Made by a program: the position numbers and the translations under genes. The notes under the pieces are model-generated. The model made no database searches and had not been told where the DNA came from. It was given only the letters and a program-made list of their open reading frames with translations. DNA of 64,000 bases from Afipia massiliensis (GTDB lineage: Bacteria; Pseudomonadota; Alphaproteobacteria; Rhizobiales; Xanthobacteraceae). The DNA lies in assembly GCF_001006325.2 (NCBI RefSeq), contig NZ_LBIA02000001.1:1-64000 (forward strand), read 5' to 3'. Position 1 is the stretch's first letter. The number at the start of each line of letters is the position of its first letter. Positions 1-7,678 of the stretch are shown in pieces.

Positions 1-551
1 CGTCGGTGAGGACGAAGGCGGCGAAAGCCGTCCGGATAAGGATGCTCGGCATCCGTCCTCACCCGGAAGTACGGTCCCCTCGCCCAAAATCGCCGCCAAA
101 TAGCAGTCAAGCTTGCGCAGACTGCGTAAACTTGTCTGCGGAGCGCCGCAAGGCGATGCGCTTCCGGACACACCATCGCCTCGCAAGCGATGCCGGAAGC
201 GAAACAAGACAAGGTGCGCCTCGCGGCGCTCCATGCCCCTCATTTTCAGGGGCGAGACTCAAAGCTCACCTCGCGCGTGGCGCGAGAACGCGAACCCGTG
301 CGTGAATGAAAGTGGCTGTTTGAAAATTGAATCTGGATAGAGCGCGCGATGCCCGACACCTCCCTCCCCTTCCGTGGGGAGGGTCGGCCGAGCGAAGCGG
401 AGGCCGGGGTGGGGGCAAAGCGAAACACGTGGTGATCACCCCCACCCGGCCCGTTGTTCGCTGCGGCTCACAACGCGCCACCCTCCCCGCAAGGGGAAGG
501 GAAAGGAAAGTTGCGCCTTCGCGGAAACGGCGTGGAGAAAGACCGTAAGCT
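1..551. other. Gene-free left edge of the window
   Basis: No convincing coding frame lies before the stop codon of the P450 gene. The short open frames here have no recognisable protein content, overlap one another on both strands, and fit the background of GC-rich DNA. The only structured part is the inverted-repeat element at 361-500. I looked for tRNA-like cloverleaf arms and insertion-sequence ends and saw none. Confidence 0.6.
361..500. repeat. GC-rich dispersed inverted-repeat element
   Basis: The outer arms are hairpins: CCCTCCCC at 362-369 pairs with GGGGAGGG at 376-383, and CCCTCCCC at 481-488 faces GGGGAAGGG at 491-499. The inner arms, a G-rich stretch around 404-416 and a C-rich stretch around 438-448, flank the perfect palindrome GGTGATCACC at 431-440. 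Long GC-rich elements of this look recur in intergenic DNA of Bradyrhizobium and relatives. Only one copy is visible here, so calling it dispersed is inference from that knowledge. Confidence 0.55.
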
Positions 552-3500
552 TCAACTTCCCGCCCAGACGTCGAGCACGTAACGGTTCTGCGTTCCCATG
601 CTGTCGATCCAGCGTAGCGCCGCAGCCTCGTCGGCACCGGACCGCTCGCGGTAGATCGTCGTCAGCACCCGCTTGACGTCCGGCTCCATCTTGCCGCCAT
701 CGCCGCAGACGTAAATGATCGCGCCAGCTTCGATCAGTTTCCAGACCTTATCCTTCTGGGCCGCGATCAAATCCTGCACATAGCTCTTCGGCGTATCCGC
801 TCGCGAGAACGCAACGTGCAGGTCGGTAATGCCCTGATCGGCGAAACCCTTGAGCTCGTCCGCATACAGGAAATCCTGCTCCGGATGACGGCAGCCGAAG
901 AACAGCATCGAAGCGCCGAGCGACTTACCCTTGGCCTTCATCGCCGCGCGCTCCTGAAGGAAGCCACGGAACGGCGCAAGACCCGTACCGGGACCGACCA
1001 TGATGATCGGCGTCGACGGATTCTCGGGAAGGCAGAAACCGGCCTTGGTTTCGCGAACGATGGCATGGACTACGTCGCCGGGGCGGCGGCTGGAGAGATA
1101 ATTCGAGCACACGCCCTTGTAAGTGCCGCGCCCGGAACTGGCCGGCGCATCAACCACACCGACAGTGACGCTGCATTTCGACGTCCCGGCCACCGCAGGC
1201 GATGAGGAGATCGAGTAATAGCGTGGCGACAGCAGCGAAAGCATTTCCAGATAGGTGTGGAAGGGCAACTCGCACGCCGGGTATTCCTCGAGCAGACTGT
1301 ACACCGACCTTCGCTTCGCCAAAATTTCCGAACGGTAGAGCTCGGTTGAGGCAGGATCGTCGCCGATCAGCGCTTCGAGCTTCGGCTTGGTCATCGGGCA
1401 GCGGGTATGCTCCGACATGATCTGGATTTGCTTGCGGGTCGCGACCTGCTGCAACTCCACGAACTCTGTCAGCAGCCGGCCAACCGAGACCGCGTTGTCG
1501 ACCGGCAACTGCGCCCGGCGGCCGGTGGCGACATGCAGCCGTACCTGATCGGCGGGAAGGAAACCAAACCGCCGCGCCACCGCATCCACCAGAACCGGAT
1601 CGTTGCGCGGAATGACGCTGAGATGGTCTCCAACACGATAGCTGACGTTCTCCGGCAATTCGACTTCGATATGCCGCGTCGAGCGCGTCGATGGATTGGC
1701 GCCGGACTTGTTCTGCAACTCGTCGTTGATCAGCAGCTTCACCGGGACCGCGCCGCCGGACACCGCGACCGTATTGACCGCGCTGTGTGCCACCGGCTCG
1801 ATCTTGTAAAGCGGCTCGTCGTTAGCTTCGCGCGTGAAGCCGGTGTCGATGCTGAACTCCTTCACCGCGATTTCGCGCACCGACTTGAACCATTTCTCGA
1901 ATTGGCCATCGAGATCGTCGCGGGCGTCGCCCTCGCCCCGCACCACGGCCGGTGTCGCGCCATGCGCCGCAAGCTGCTCATCGATCATGCGCGGGATCGA
2001 TTGGTAAGTCGCAAGCCAGTCGCTGTTGCCGCAACCGAACACGGCGTAGCGGACACCCTTGAAGGCGTCCTTGGGCAGATCGCTGCTCAGCCATTTGACG
2101 AACTGGGTCGCATTGTCCGGCGGCGCGCCGTTGTAAGAGGCACAGAAAATGATGACTCCCCCCTGATCGCTCAGGTTGCCGACATAGTCGTCGAGCGGCG
2201 CGAGCTTGGTTGCAAAGCCGTTAACTTCCGCCAGATCGGCGACGCGATGTGCAAGATCCTCTGCCGTACCCAGATTCGAGCCGTAGAGAATGAGCAGCGG
2301 CGTGTTGTGACCGGGACGTACCCGCGCCGGCGCGGCCGCCCCTGCACTGCCGGCAACCGCGGCGGCGCCCGGACGATTGGCAACGATGGTCCGGTCCTTA
2401 TCCGAACGCGCGCGCACCTTGATCTTGAAACCGTCTGGCTTAATCGTCAGCGTTTCCTTCAGATGCATCTGATAGCGCGTGTGATCGAGCAGCTTGAATC
2501 GCTGCAGGATCATGCCGAGCGCCAGCGCAGCCTCATGCATCGCAAAGCCGCGGCCGATGCAGGCGCGCTGGCCGTTGCCGAACGGTTTCCACGCATTGGC
2601 GGGCCGCTTGGTCTCCGCCTCGCGGCTGAAGTTTTCCGGATCGAAAACATCCGGATTCGGACCCCATACCGACGGATCGCGGTGCAACGCCATCACCAGA
2701 ACCGTAACGAAGGTGCCTTTCCGCAGCTTGTACTTGCCGCCGATCGTCTCATCCTTGAGCGGAGATACGCCGTAAGCCGGCGCCGGCGGCCACATCCGCA
2801 GGGATTCTTTCAGGATCTGCGAAATGTAATGAAGCTGCGTCACCTGCTGGAAGGTCGGCTTGGCATCGATATCAGGACCGAGAACCCGATCGACTTCCTC
2901 ATAGGCCTTCTTCAGCACCTCCGGATGCTTGAGCATGGCGTAGATCGCGCAGGACAACAGGCCACTGGTGGTCTCGTGGCCGGCGATCAGGAAGGTGTTG
3001 ATCTGGTAGCGAATGTTGACGTCGTCGAGCTGCTCGCCGGTCACCTTGTCGACGCCGGTCATCATCGCGTTGAGCATGTCTTTCTTGGCCGCCGCCTCGT
3101 CGGCATTCTTGCGTCGCTCGGCGACGATCTCATCGACCATGTTATTCATGAACGCGACGTCTGCCGCCATGTCGGCGCGGCGCGCGCGCATGAACAATCC
3201 TTCGAGCGGGATGCCGCGAGTCATCATGATGGTTTCGAGCGATCGCACCAGTGCGCCGACGAACGGGTGATAGTCCTCGCGATAGAATGAATTGAAGCGA
3301 TAGTCGAAGCCGCACAGCCCGATGGTATCGAGCGTCAGCGCGGTCATGTCATGGACGACATCGATTTCGTCGTCAGCGTTGAGACGTTCCCATTTCTTGA
3401 CGAGTTGCTCGGCGATATCGACCATCATCGGGTGATATGACTGCATCGCCCGGCCGCCGAACGGCGAAAGAAGGATGTTATGCGCCTTGTTCCAGTTCGG

Positions 3501-3794
3501 CTCGGTGGTGTCGGCAGTGAACAGTCCGTCGCCGCCGATCGCGCGCACGCGACGTAGCGCACCGCGCACCGCCTTGTCGAACCGCTTTTCGTCGCTCAAC
3601 TCGTTGACGAGTTCAAATCCCGAGACGATCACCAGCGGCTGGCCCATCATGTCGAGCCAGAAGATCGGACCCAGTTCCTTGGTCTTGCGCACCAGATCCT
3701 GCACCGGCGCGGTCGAATCCAGCGACAGCATGTTGCCGACGACCGGCTTCTTCGGCGGATGCGGAATCGGATTCAACTTGTTCTGGGACGACAT
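552..3794 (-). CDS. Bifunctional cytochrome P450/NADPH-P450 reductase (CYP102 family)
   Basis: This 1080-residue protein fuses a P450 heme domain to a complete diflavin reductase, the layout of Bacillus CYP102A1 (BM3), which hydroxylates fatty acids with NADPH and O2 in the cytosol. Visible marks are the I-helix AGHETT at 271-276, the ExxR pair Glu330/Arg333 and the heme-ligand loop FGNGQRACIG with Cys412. The FMN-domain loop YGSNLGT is at 504-510, an FAD/NADPH reductase module runs from about 690 to the end, and a tryptophan sits near the C-terminus. The length matches the family (about 1050-1080). The ATG is preceded by AGGAGA. The substrate is inferred from the family. The gene lies downstream of an epoxide hydrolase and a wax-synthase gene on the same strand. 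Confidence 0.95.
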   Translation of the reverse strand: MSSQNKLNPIPHPPKKPVVGNMLSLDSTAPVQDLVRKTKELGPIFWLDMMGQPLVIVSGFELVNELSDEKRFDKAVRGALRRVRAIGGDGLFTADTTEPNWNKAHNILLSPFGGRAMQSYHPMMVDIAEQLVKKWERLNADDEIDVVHDMTALTLDTIGLCGFDYRFNSFYREDYHPFVGALVRSLETIMMTRGIPLEGLFMRARRADMAADVAFMNNMVDEIVAERRKNADEAAAKKDMLNAMMTGVDKVTGEQLDDVNIRYQINTFLIAGHETTSGLLSCAIYAMLKHPEVLKKAYEEVDRVLGPDIDAKPTFQQVTQLHYISQILKESLRMWPPAPAYGVSPLKDETIGGKYKLRKGTFVTVLVMALHRDPSVWGPNPDVFDPENFSREAETKRPANAWKPFGNGQRACIGRGFAMHEAALALGMILQRFKLLDHTRYQMHLKETLTIKPDGFKIKVRARSDKDRTIVANRPGAAAVAGSAGAAAPARVRPGHNTPLLILYGSNLGTAEDLAHRVADLAEVNGFATKLAPLDDYVGNLSDQGGVIIFCASYNGAPPDNATQFVKWLSSDLPKDAFKGVRYAVFGCGNSDWLATYQSIPRMIDEQLAAHGATPAVVRGEGDARDDLDGQFEKWFKSVREIAVKEFSIDTGFTREANDEPLYKIEPVAHSAVNTVAVSGGAVPVKLLINDELQNKSGANPSTRSTRHIEVELPENVSYRVGDHLSVIPRNDPVLVDAVARRFGFLPADQVRLHVATGRRAQLPVDNAVSVGRLLTEFVELQQVATRKQIQIMSEHTRCPMTKPKLEALIGDDPASTELYRSEILAKRRSVYSLLEEYPACELPFHTYLEMLSLLSPRYYSISSSPAVAGTSKCSVTVGVVDAPASSGRGTYKGVCSNYLSSRRPGDVVHAIVRETKAGFCLPENPSTPIIMVGPGTGLAPFRGFLQERAAMKAKGKSLGASMLFFGCRHPEQDFLYADELKGFADQGITDLHVAFSRADTPKSYVQDLIAAQKDKVWKLIEAGAIIYVCGDGGKMEPDVKRVLTTIYRERSGADEAAALRWIDSMGTQNRYVLDVWAGS

Positions 3795-3926
3795 CGCTCG
3801 GGTATCTCCTGCCCACGTGATTTTGACGCCCGGTTGGCCCGGAGCTTTTCTCCGAAACTACTGTTCCGGCGCATCTTTTGCAAAGAACTTATAATGCAGC
3901 GCTTTGGCTACGATCTCCCGGCGGCG

Positions 3927-4928
3927 TTATCCGAAACGCCGGCGACGCCATTCGAGGATTTTGGCGCTGACCTCGCCGGGCTGCTCCTGCTGGGTCCAGT
4001 GCCCGCTGTCCTTGACCAGGTACTTTTCAAGGTCCGGGACGATAGTCTCCATCCCGTCGCATGACGACGGCGGAAGCACCGCGTCGTTCTCGGCCATGAT
4101 CATCAGCGAAGGCACGCGCACCGTGTGGTCAATATGCGCCGAACGTTCCCAGTTACGGGTCATGTTGCGGTACCAGTTGATCCCGCCGGTGAACCCCGAG
4201 ATCTTGAACGCATCCACAAACACCTGCATTTCCTCAGGCGTCAGGATTTTCTCGCGCGGATCGAGCTTGCCGTCGTAACCCGCCACCATCTGCGGGAACG
4301 CCATGTTCAGCTTTGGCGACGCACCGAGACCAGCCGCTGGCGGCCCCTCGCCGGATTCCAGTGCTTTCTTCTGCGGCATCGGCTTGCGCATGAAGAAATC
4401 GAAGGCCTGTTCGACGCGACTGTCGAATATCTTGTCGGCGCGGCGTTCAGGGTCTTGAAACTGCGCGATGTAGAGGTGATCACCGTACCGCTTGCGGAGC
4501 AGCCCGATCGGATCGCTTGGGGTGCGCGGCGTATGCGGCGTATTAACGCCAATGACCCCGGCCACGCGCGACGGATGTCGCAGCGGCATCTGCCAGACGA
4601 TAAATCCGCCCCAGTCGTGGCCGACGAAGATCGCCTTGTCGATTTTCAGGTGATCGAGCAATCCAACGAGGTCGCCCGTCAGATTTTCGATGTCATAAGC
4701 CTCGACAGACTCCGGACGGTCCGTGGCGCCATAGCCGCGCTGGTCCGGCGCGATGACACGTACGCCCGCTTCGCTCAGCGCCTTGATCTGGTGCCGCCAC
4801 GAAAACGCGATCTCAGGCCAGCCGTGGCACAACACCAGTGGCGGCGCGTCTGTTTTCGGGCCGGCTTCGTAGAAGCCCATGCGTATACCGTTGACCTTGG
4901 CATACTGAAGCGGCGGCATTTCCATCAT
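3927..4928 (-). CDS. Alpha/beta-fold epoxide hydrolase
   Basis: This alpha/beta hydrolase has the epoxide hydrolase signature. An HGWPE oxyanion motif is near residue 35, the nucleophile Asp105 sits in GHDWGG, a lid tyrosine lies in DHLYIAQF, and the base is His310 in DSGHW. An aspartate nucleophile instead of serine marks epoxide hydrolases and haloalkane dehalogenases, and HGxPE favours the former. The enzyme would open epoxides to diols, fitting an oxygenase next door. I chose the first ATG. A GTG twelve bases upstream would add four residues and leave only two bases after the acyltransferase stop codon, so the two genes are almost certainly cotranscribed. The P450 start is about 130 bases further on. 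Confidence 0.88.
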   Translation of the reverse strand: MMEMPPLQYAKVNGIRMGFYEAGPKTDAPPLVLCHGWPEIAFSWRHQIKALSEAGVRVIAPDQRGYGATDRPESVEAYDIENLTGDLVGLLDHLKIDKAIFVGHDWGGFIVWQMPLRHPSRVAGVIGVNTPHTPRTPSDPIGLLRKRYGDHLYIAQFQDPERRADKIFDSRVEQAFDFFMRKPMPQKKALESGEGPPAAGLGASPKLNMAFPQMVAGYDGKLDPREKILTPEEMQVFVDAFKISGFTGGINWYRNMTRNWERSAHIDHTVRVPSLMIMAENDAVLPPSSCDGMETIVPDLEKYLVKDSGHWTQQEQPGEVSAKILEWRRRRFG

Positions 4929-4942
4929 TGCAGGTGCCACGT

Positions 4943-6484
4943 TCAGCTTGCGGCACTTGCGCGGTTGCCGGGCGCGGCAAAGGCCGCGGCGAGAAGTTCG
5001 AATTCCTTGGGCAGCATATCCGCCAGCACCTCGACATGAGGAATGATGTTCGCGCCGGCGATGAAGCCAAAATCGAGCTGATCGCGATAGCTCTGCACCG
5101 TGATGTTCAGGGCAAGACCATGCGTCGAGATCGACACCGGAAAGATATGCAACAGCTCGGCGCCCACCGCATAGAGTGTCTGCCGCGGACCGGGCACATT
5201 GGAGATCGTCACATTCGCCGTTGGCGGAAGCACATCGGACAGGTTGGAACGGCTGTAGAGCAGCGCCAGCACCTGAATCAGCATCGGAGCACCCAGCATC
5301 GCAACGTTGGAAACCGACGGCATCAGCGCGCGCAGCGGATGCGACATTTCCTTTGACTTGGCCGACTGCGCGATGATGGCCTCGAGGCGCTCCTTCGGGT
5401 CCTCGATGTTGGTCGCCAGCGAACAGATCATCCCGAACACCTGATTGTTGGCGTCAGTGTTACCCTCCTCGCGCAGCGAGATCGGGACTGCTGCGGTCAG
5501 CGAGCGGCTCGGCAGCCCGCCGTGTTCGAGCAAATAGCGACGCAGCACGCCGCTCGACAGCGCCATCACGACGTCGTTGAGCTTTCCGCCGGCCTGTTTC
5601 CCGATCGCCTTGGCGTCCGGCAGCGAGATCGAGACGCCCGCGAAGCTTCGCTCCGAAGAGATCGACTTGTTCAACATGGTCGGGGGCGACACCATGCTCG
5701 CAAGGCTTTCCCGTGACTTAGGATCGGACACCTTCGCCACCATGTCGCGGATACTTTTGACGGTTTCGGGAACACCGCCGACCATCCTGATCCCGCTCTC
5801 GATCTGGAACATCGCGTTGTCGAACAACACAGAGCCAAGATCGCTCTTGCCGGTGCGCGGCAGATCGAAGCTTTTCGCCTTGGTGGCGTCCAACAGCTGG
5901 CGCCAGAGCTGGGTATAGGAATCGAGCATGTTGGCTGCAATATCGCGCGGTTCATTCGCTGGCTTATTCGGAACGGCCTTTGGAAATTCGCGTGGCACAG
6001 GCGTGATGTCATAGATCATATTGGTCAGTGCGGCACCCGCGCCACCGTCGATGCAGGCATGGTGCATCTTGGAGTAAAGCCCGACCTCGTTGTCCTTCAT
6101 GCCCTCGAAAACATAAAACTCCCAAAGCGGGCGAGCCCTGTTGAGAAGCTTGGCATGGATCCAACCGACGGTCTCCTCAAGCGTCTTGCGATCCGCGGGT
6201 GCCGGAAGACTCGCGCGGAATATGTGACGGTTGATGTTGAACTGATCGTCCTCGACCCAGCTTGGATTGTCGATGTCGAGGGGCGCCTTCTCCAGCCGCG
6301 CCTTAAGGATGGGAGCTACATGAAGCCGGCCCGCAATCATCTTCTTAAAGTCTTCGAAGAAGTTGCCCTGATAGCCATCCTTCAGCTTGAAGATCGCCAT
6401 GCTTCCGACATGCATCGGCATCTCGGGCGTTTCGAGATAGAGAAACGACGCGTCCATTGAGGACAGCTTCTTGGCGTGGCTCAT
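4943..6484 (-). CDS. Wax ester synthase/diacylglycerol acyltransferase (WS/DGAT family)
   Basis: The 513-residue protein carries the WS/DGAT active-site motif HHACIDG at 141-147, where His142 would be the general base. It also has the family motifs PLWEFYVFEG near 119, LNDVV in the second domain and NVPGP near 420. The family transfers fatty acyl groups from acyl-CoA to fatty alcohols or diacylglycerol, making storage wax esters or triacylglycerol at the membrane. The length is usual. A strong GGGAGG lies five bases before the ATG. The gene is sandwiched in an apparent operon with a lipase-like gene upstream and the epoxide hydrolase and P450 downstream. Whether it makes storage lipid or another ester cannot be read from sequence. 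Confidence 0.92.
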   Translation of the reverse strand: MSHAKKLSSMDASFLYLETPEMPMHVGSMAIFKLKDGYQGNFFEDFKKMIAGRLHVAPILKARLEKAPLDIDNPSWVEDDQFNINRHIFRASLPAPADRKTLEETVGWIHAKLLNRARPLWEFYVFEGMKDNEVGLYSKMHHACIDGGAGAALTNMIYDITPVPREFPKAVPNKPANEPRDIAANMLDSYTQLWRQLLDATKAKSFDLPRTGKSDLGSVLFDNAMFQIESGIRMVGGVPETVKSIRDMVAKVSDPKSRESLASMVSPPTMLNKSISSERSFAGVSISLPDAKAIGKQAGGKLNDVVMALSSGVLRRYLLEHGGLPSRSLTAAVPISLREEGNTDANNQVFGMICSLATNIEDPKERLEAIIAQSAKSKEMSHPLRALMPSVSNVAMLGAPMLIQVLALLYSRSNLSDVLPPTANVTISNVPGPRQTLYAVGAELLHIFPVSISTHGLALNITVQSYRDQLDFGFIAGANIIPHVEVLADMLPKEFELLAAAFAAPGNRASAAS

Positions 6485-6600
6485 CTAACCCTCCCGTTTC
6501 AACGAGACCATGACGCTTGCGGGCTCTTGCCGCGTTTCGCGCTTCATGATCCGATTTGCCGTTGTCGCCTTTCCGGCGATTCTCGCTCGGCCGTATTCTT

Positions 6601-7401
6601 TTATGCGCCGACTTTCTCCGGACGCGCATAGGCCAGTGCAAACGGCCCCGAGCGATCGAACGGATGAAATTCGCCTTCCCGTTGCGCAAGACGATCGGCG
6701 ACAGCCCACAGCGCCGCGGCATTGACGCCAATTCCGATATGGCTCGCGAGCGAGATTTCGATGTTTTCCGCCGTATCGTTTTCGCGGACAAGGCAGGTCC
6801 GCCAGTTCACGATCCCATCGGCACGGGTAAAGAGCGACGACGTCGGCACCGGCAGATCACCAGCCAGCGACTGAATGTCTTTCATGTCGGCCTCTTCGAT
6901 GGTCTCGCCCGACACCATTTCGTAGACGCGCTTGGCATTCGTCGCGGTGATATCGCCGGCAAACGGGGTGCCCAGCGTCACGACATAACGAACCATGTCC
7001 GGCATCCGCAAAGCCAGATCACGGGCGTAAATCCCGCCGAGACTCCAGCCGACGAGACTGACCTTGCGGCCAGTCGCAGCGTGGACGCTCGCCAGCAATT
7101 TGCCGAGTTTGTCGCGCATGCTGTAGACGCCACCGGTGTTGCGGCCGAAGCCCCACGGATGGGTGGAGAATCCGAGCAGGTCGAGATAGCGCCGCAGGAT
7201 GAGGGTGGAGACATCGCTCGCCAGCAGACCCGGCAAGACCAAAACCGGATGCCCGTCACCGCGCGGGGCTGTCAGAAGCGCAGGCGCCATCAGCAATGTC
7301 GCATTCAACTCGAAAACGCCCCGCCCCTCGGCAAGAAACAAACCGAGATTTGGCGGGCGTAGCCGGCCCTTTTCGGCGAGGTGGCTCTCGTTAGCTGTCA
7401 T
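6601..7401 (-). CDS. Lipase-like alpha/beta hydrolase
   Basis: This 266-residue hydrolase has a lipase/PGAP1-like layout. A VLPGLL strand and turn leads to the nucleophile elbow GWSLGG with Ser120. Asp195 (TRADG) and His221 (LASHIG) are the plausible rest of the triad. It probably hydrolyses an ester of a lipid, but the substrate is unknown. I chose the ATG preceded by an AGG ribosome site; a TTG six codons upstream is an alternative. It heads the minus-strand run leading into the WS/DGAT gene (116-base gap), which suggests that ester making and ester breaking are encoded side by side. Its promoter region is shared with the divergent fused acetyltransferase. Confidence 0.82.
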   Translation of the reverse strand: MTANESHLAEKGRLRPPNLGLFLAEGRGVFELNATLLMAPALLTAPRGDGHPVLVLPGLLASDVSTLILRRYLDLLGFSTHPWGFGRNTGGVYSMRDKLGKLLASVHAATGRKVSLVGWSLGGIYARDLALRMPDMVRYVVTLGTPFAGDITATNAKRVYEMVSGETIEEADMKDIQSLAGDLPVPTSSLFTRADGIVNWRTCLVRENDTAENIEISLASHIGIGVNAAALWAVADRLAQREGEFHPFDRSGPFALAYARPEKVGA

Positions 7402-7678
7402 TGCGACCTGCCCGGGCAAACAACTTCACTGAACACGCCTTTTACTGCTCCGCATTGAGGCAGTCCGCTCAGTCTAGAAGCATGTCAGGCCTCATGCCAA
7501 TCGGCTTTCGTTGAAAACGGCGGCGTGGTGAATTTTATTGCTCTGCAGCATGTTCCGGAACATGTTGCACAATGCCGGCATCCGGGGAATCGCATGCGAC
7601 CCGATGCCCTTGGACCGCCCCCGACGCATTTCCCGCACAATTGCGATAGCCTGTGACGACGATGGCCCGAGACCTTTC
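7402..7678. promoter_or_regulatory. Divergent promoter region of the lipase-like and ligase/GNAT genes
   Basis: This 277-base gap separates two divergently transcribed genes and contains the near-perfect palindrome at 7544-7569. An open frame reaches upstream from the plus-strand gene through the palindrome, but its extra 47 residues do not resemble the family N-terminus. I therefore treat the gap as regulatory DNA. Confidence 0.55.
7544..7569. promoter_or_regulatory. 26-bp palindromic operator candidate
   Basis: The core CATGTTCCGGAACATG (7549-7564) is a perfect 16-bp palindrome. Beyond one mismatched pair (7548/7565), four more pairs extend the symmetry, TGCA on the left matching TGCA on the right. 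Twelve of thirteen pairs therefore match. It sits between divergent promoters, the classical place for a dimeric repressor or activator. No regulator gene is adjacent, so the binding protein is unknown. Confidence 0.6.

Noticed and set aside
1407-3290. 627-codon open frame on the plus strand
   Set aside because: It lies antisense to the P450 fusion, has a composition of arginine/histidine-rich sequence without domains and no ribosome site; it is a GC-rich shadow frame.
7538-7678. 47-codon N-terminal extension of the ligase/GNAT protein
   Set aside because: It runs through the palindromic operator candidate and lacks family similarity; the CoA-binding domain begins at the ATG at 7679.
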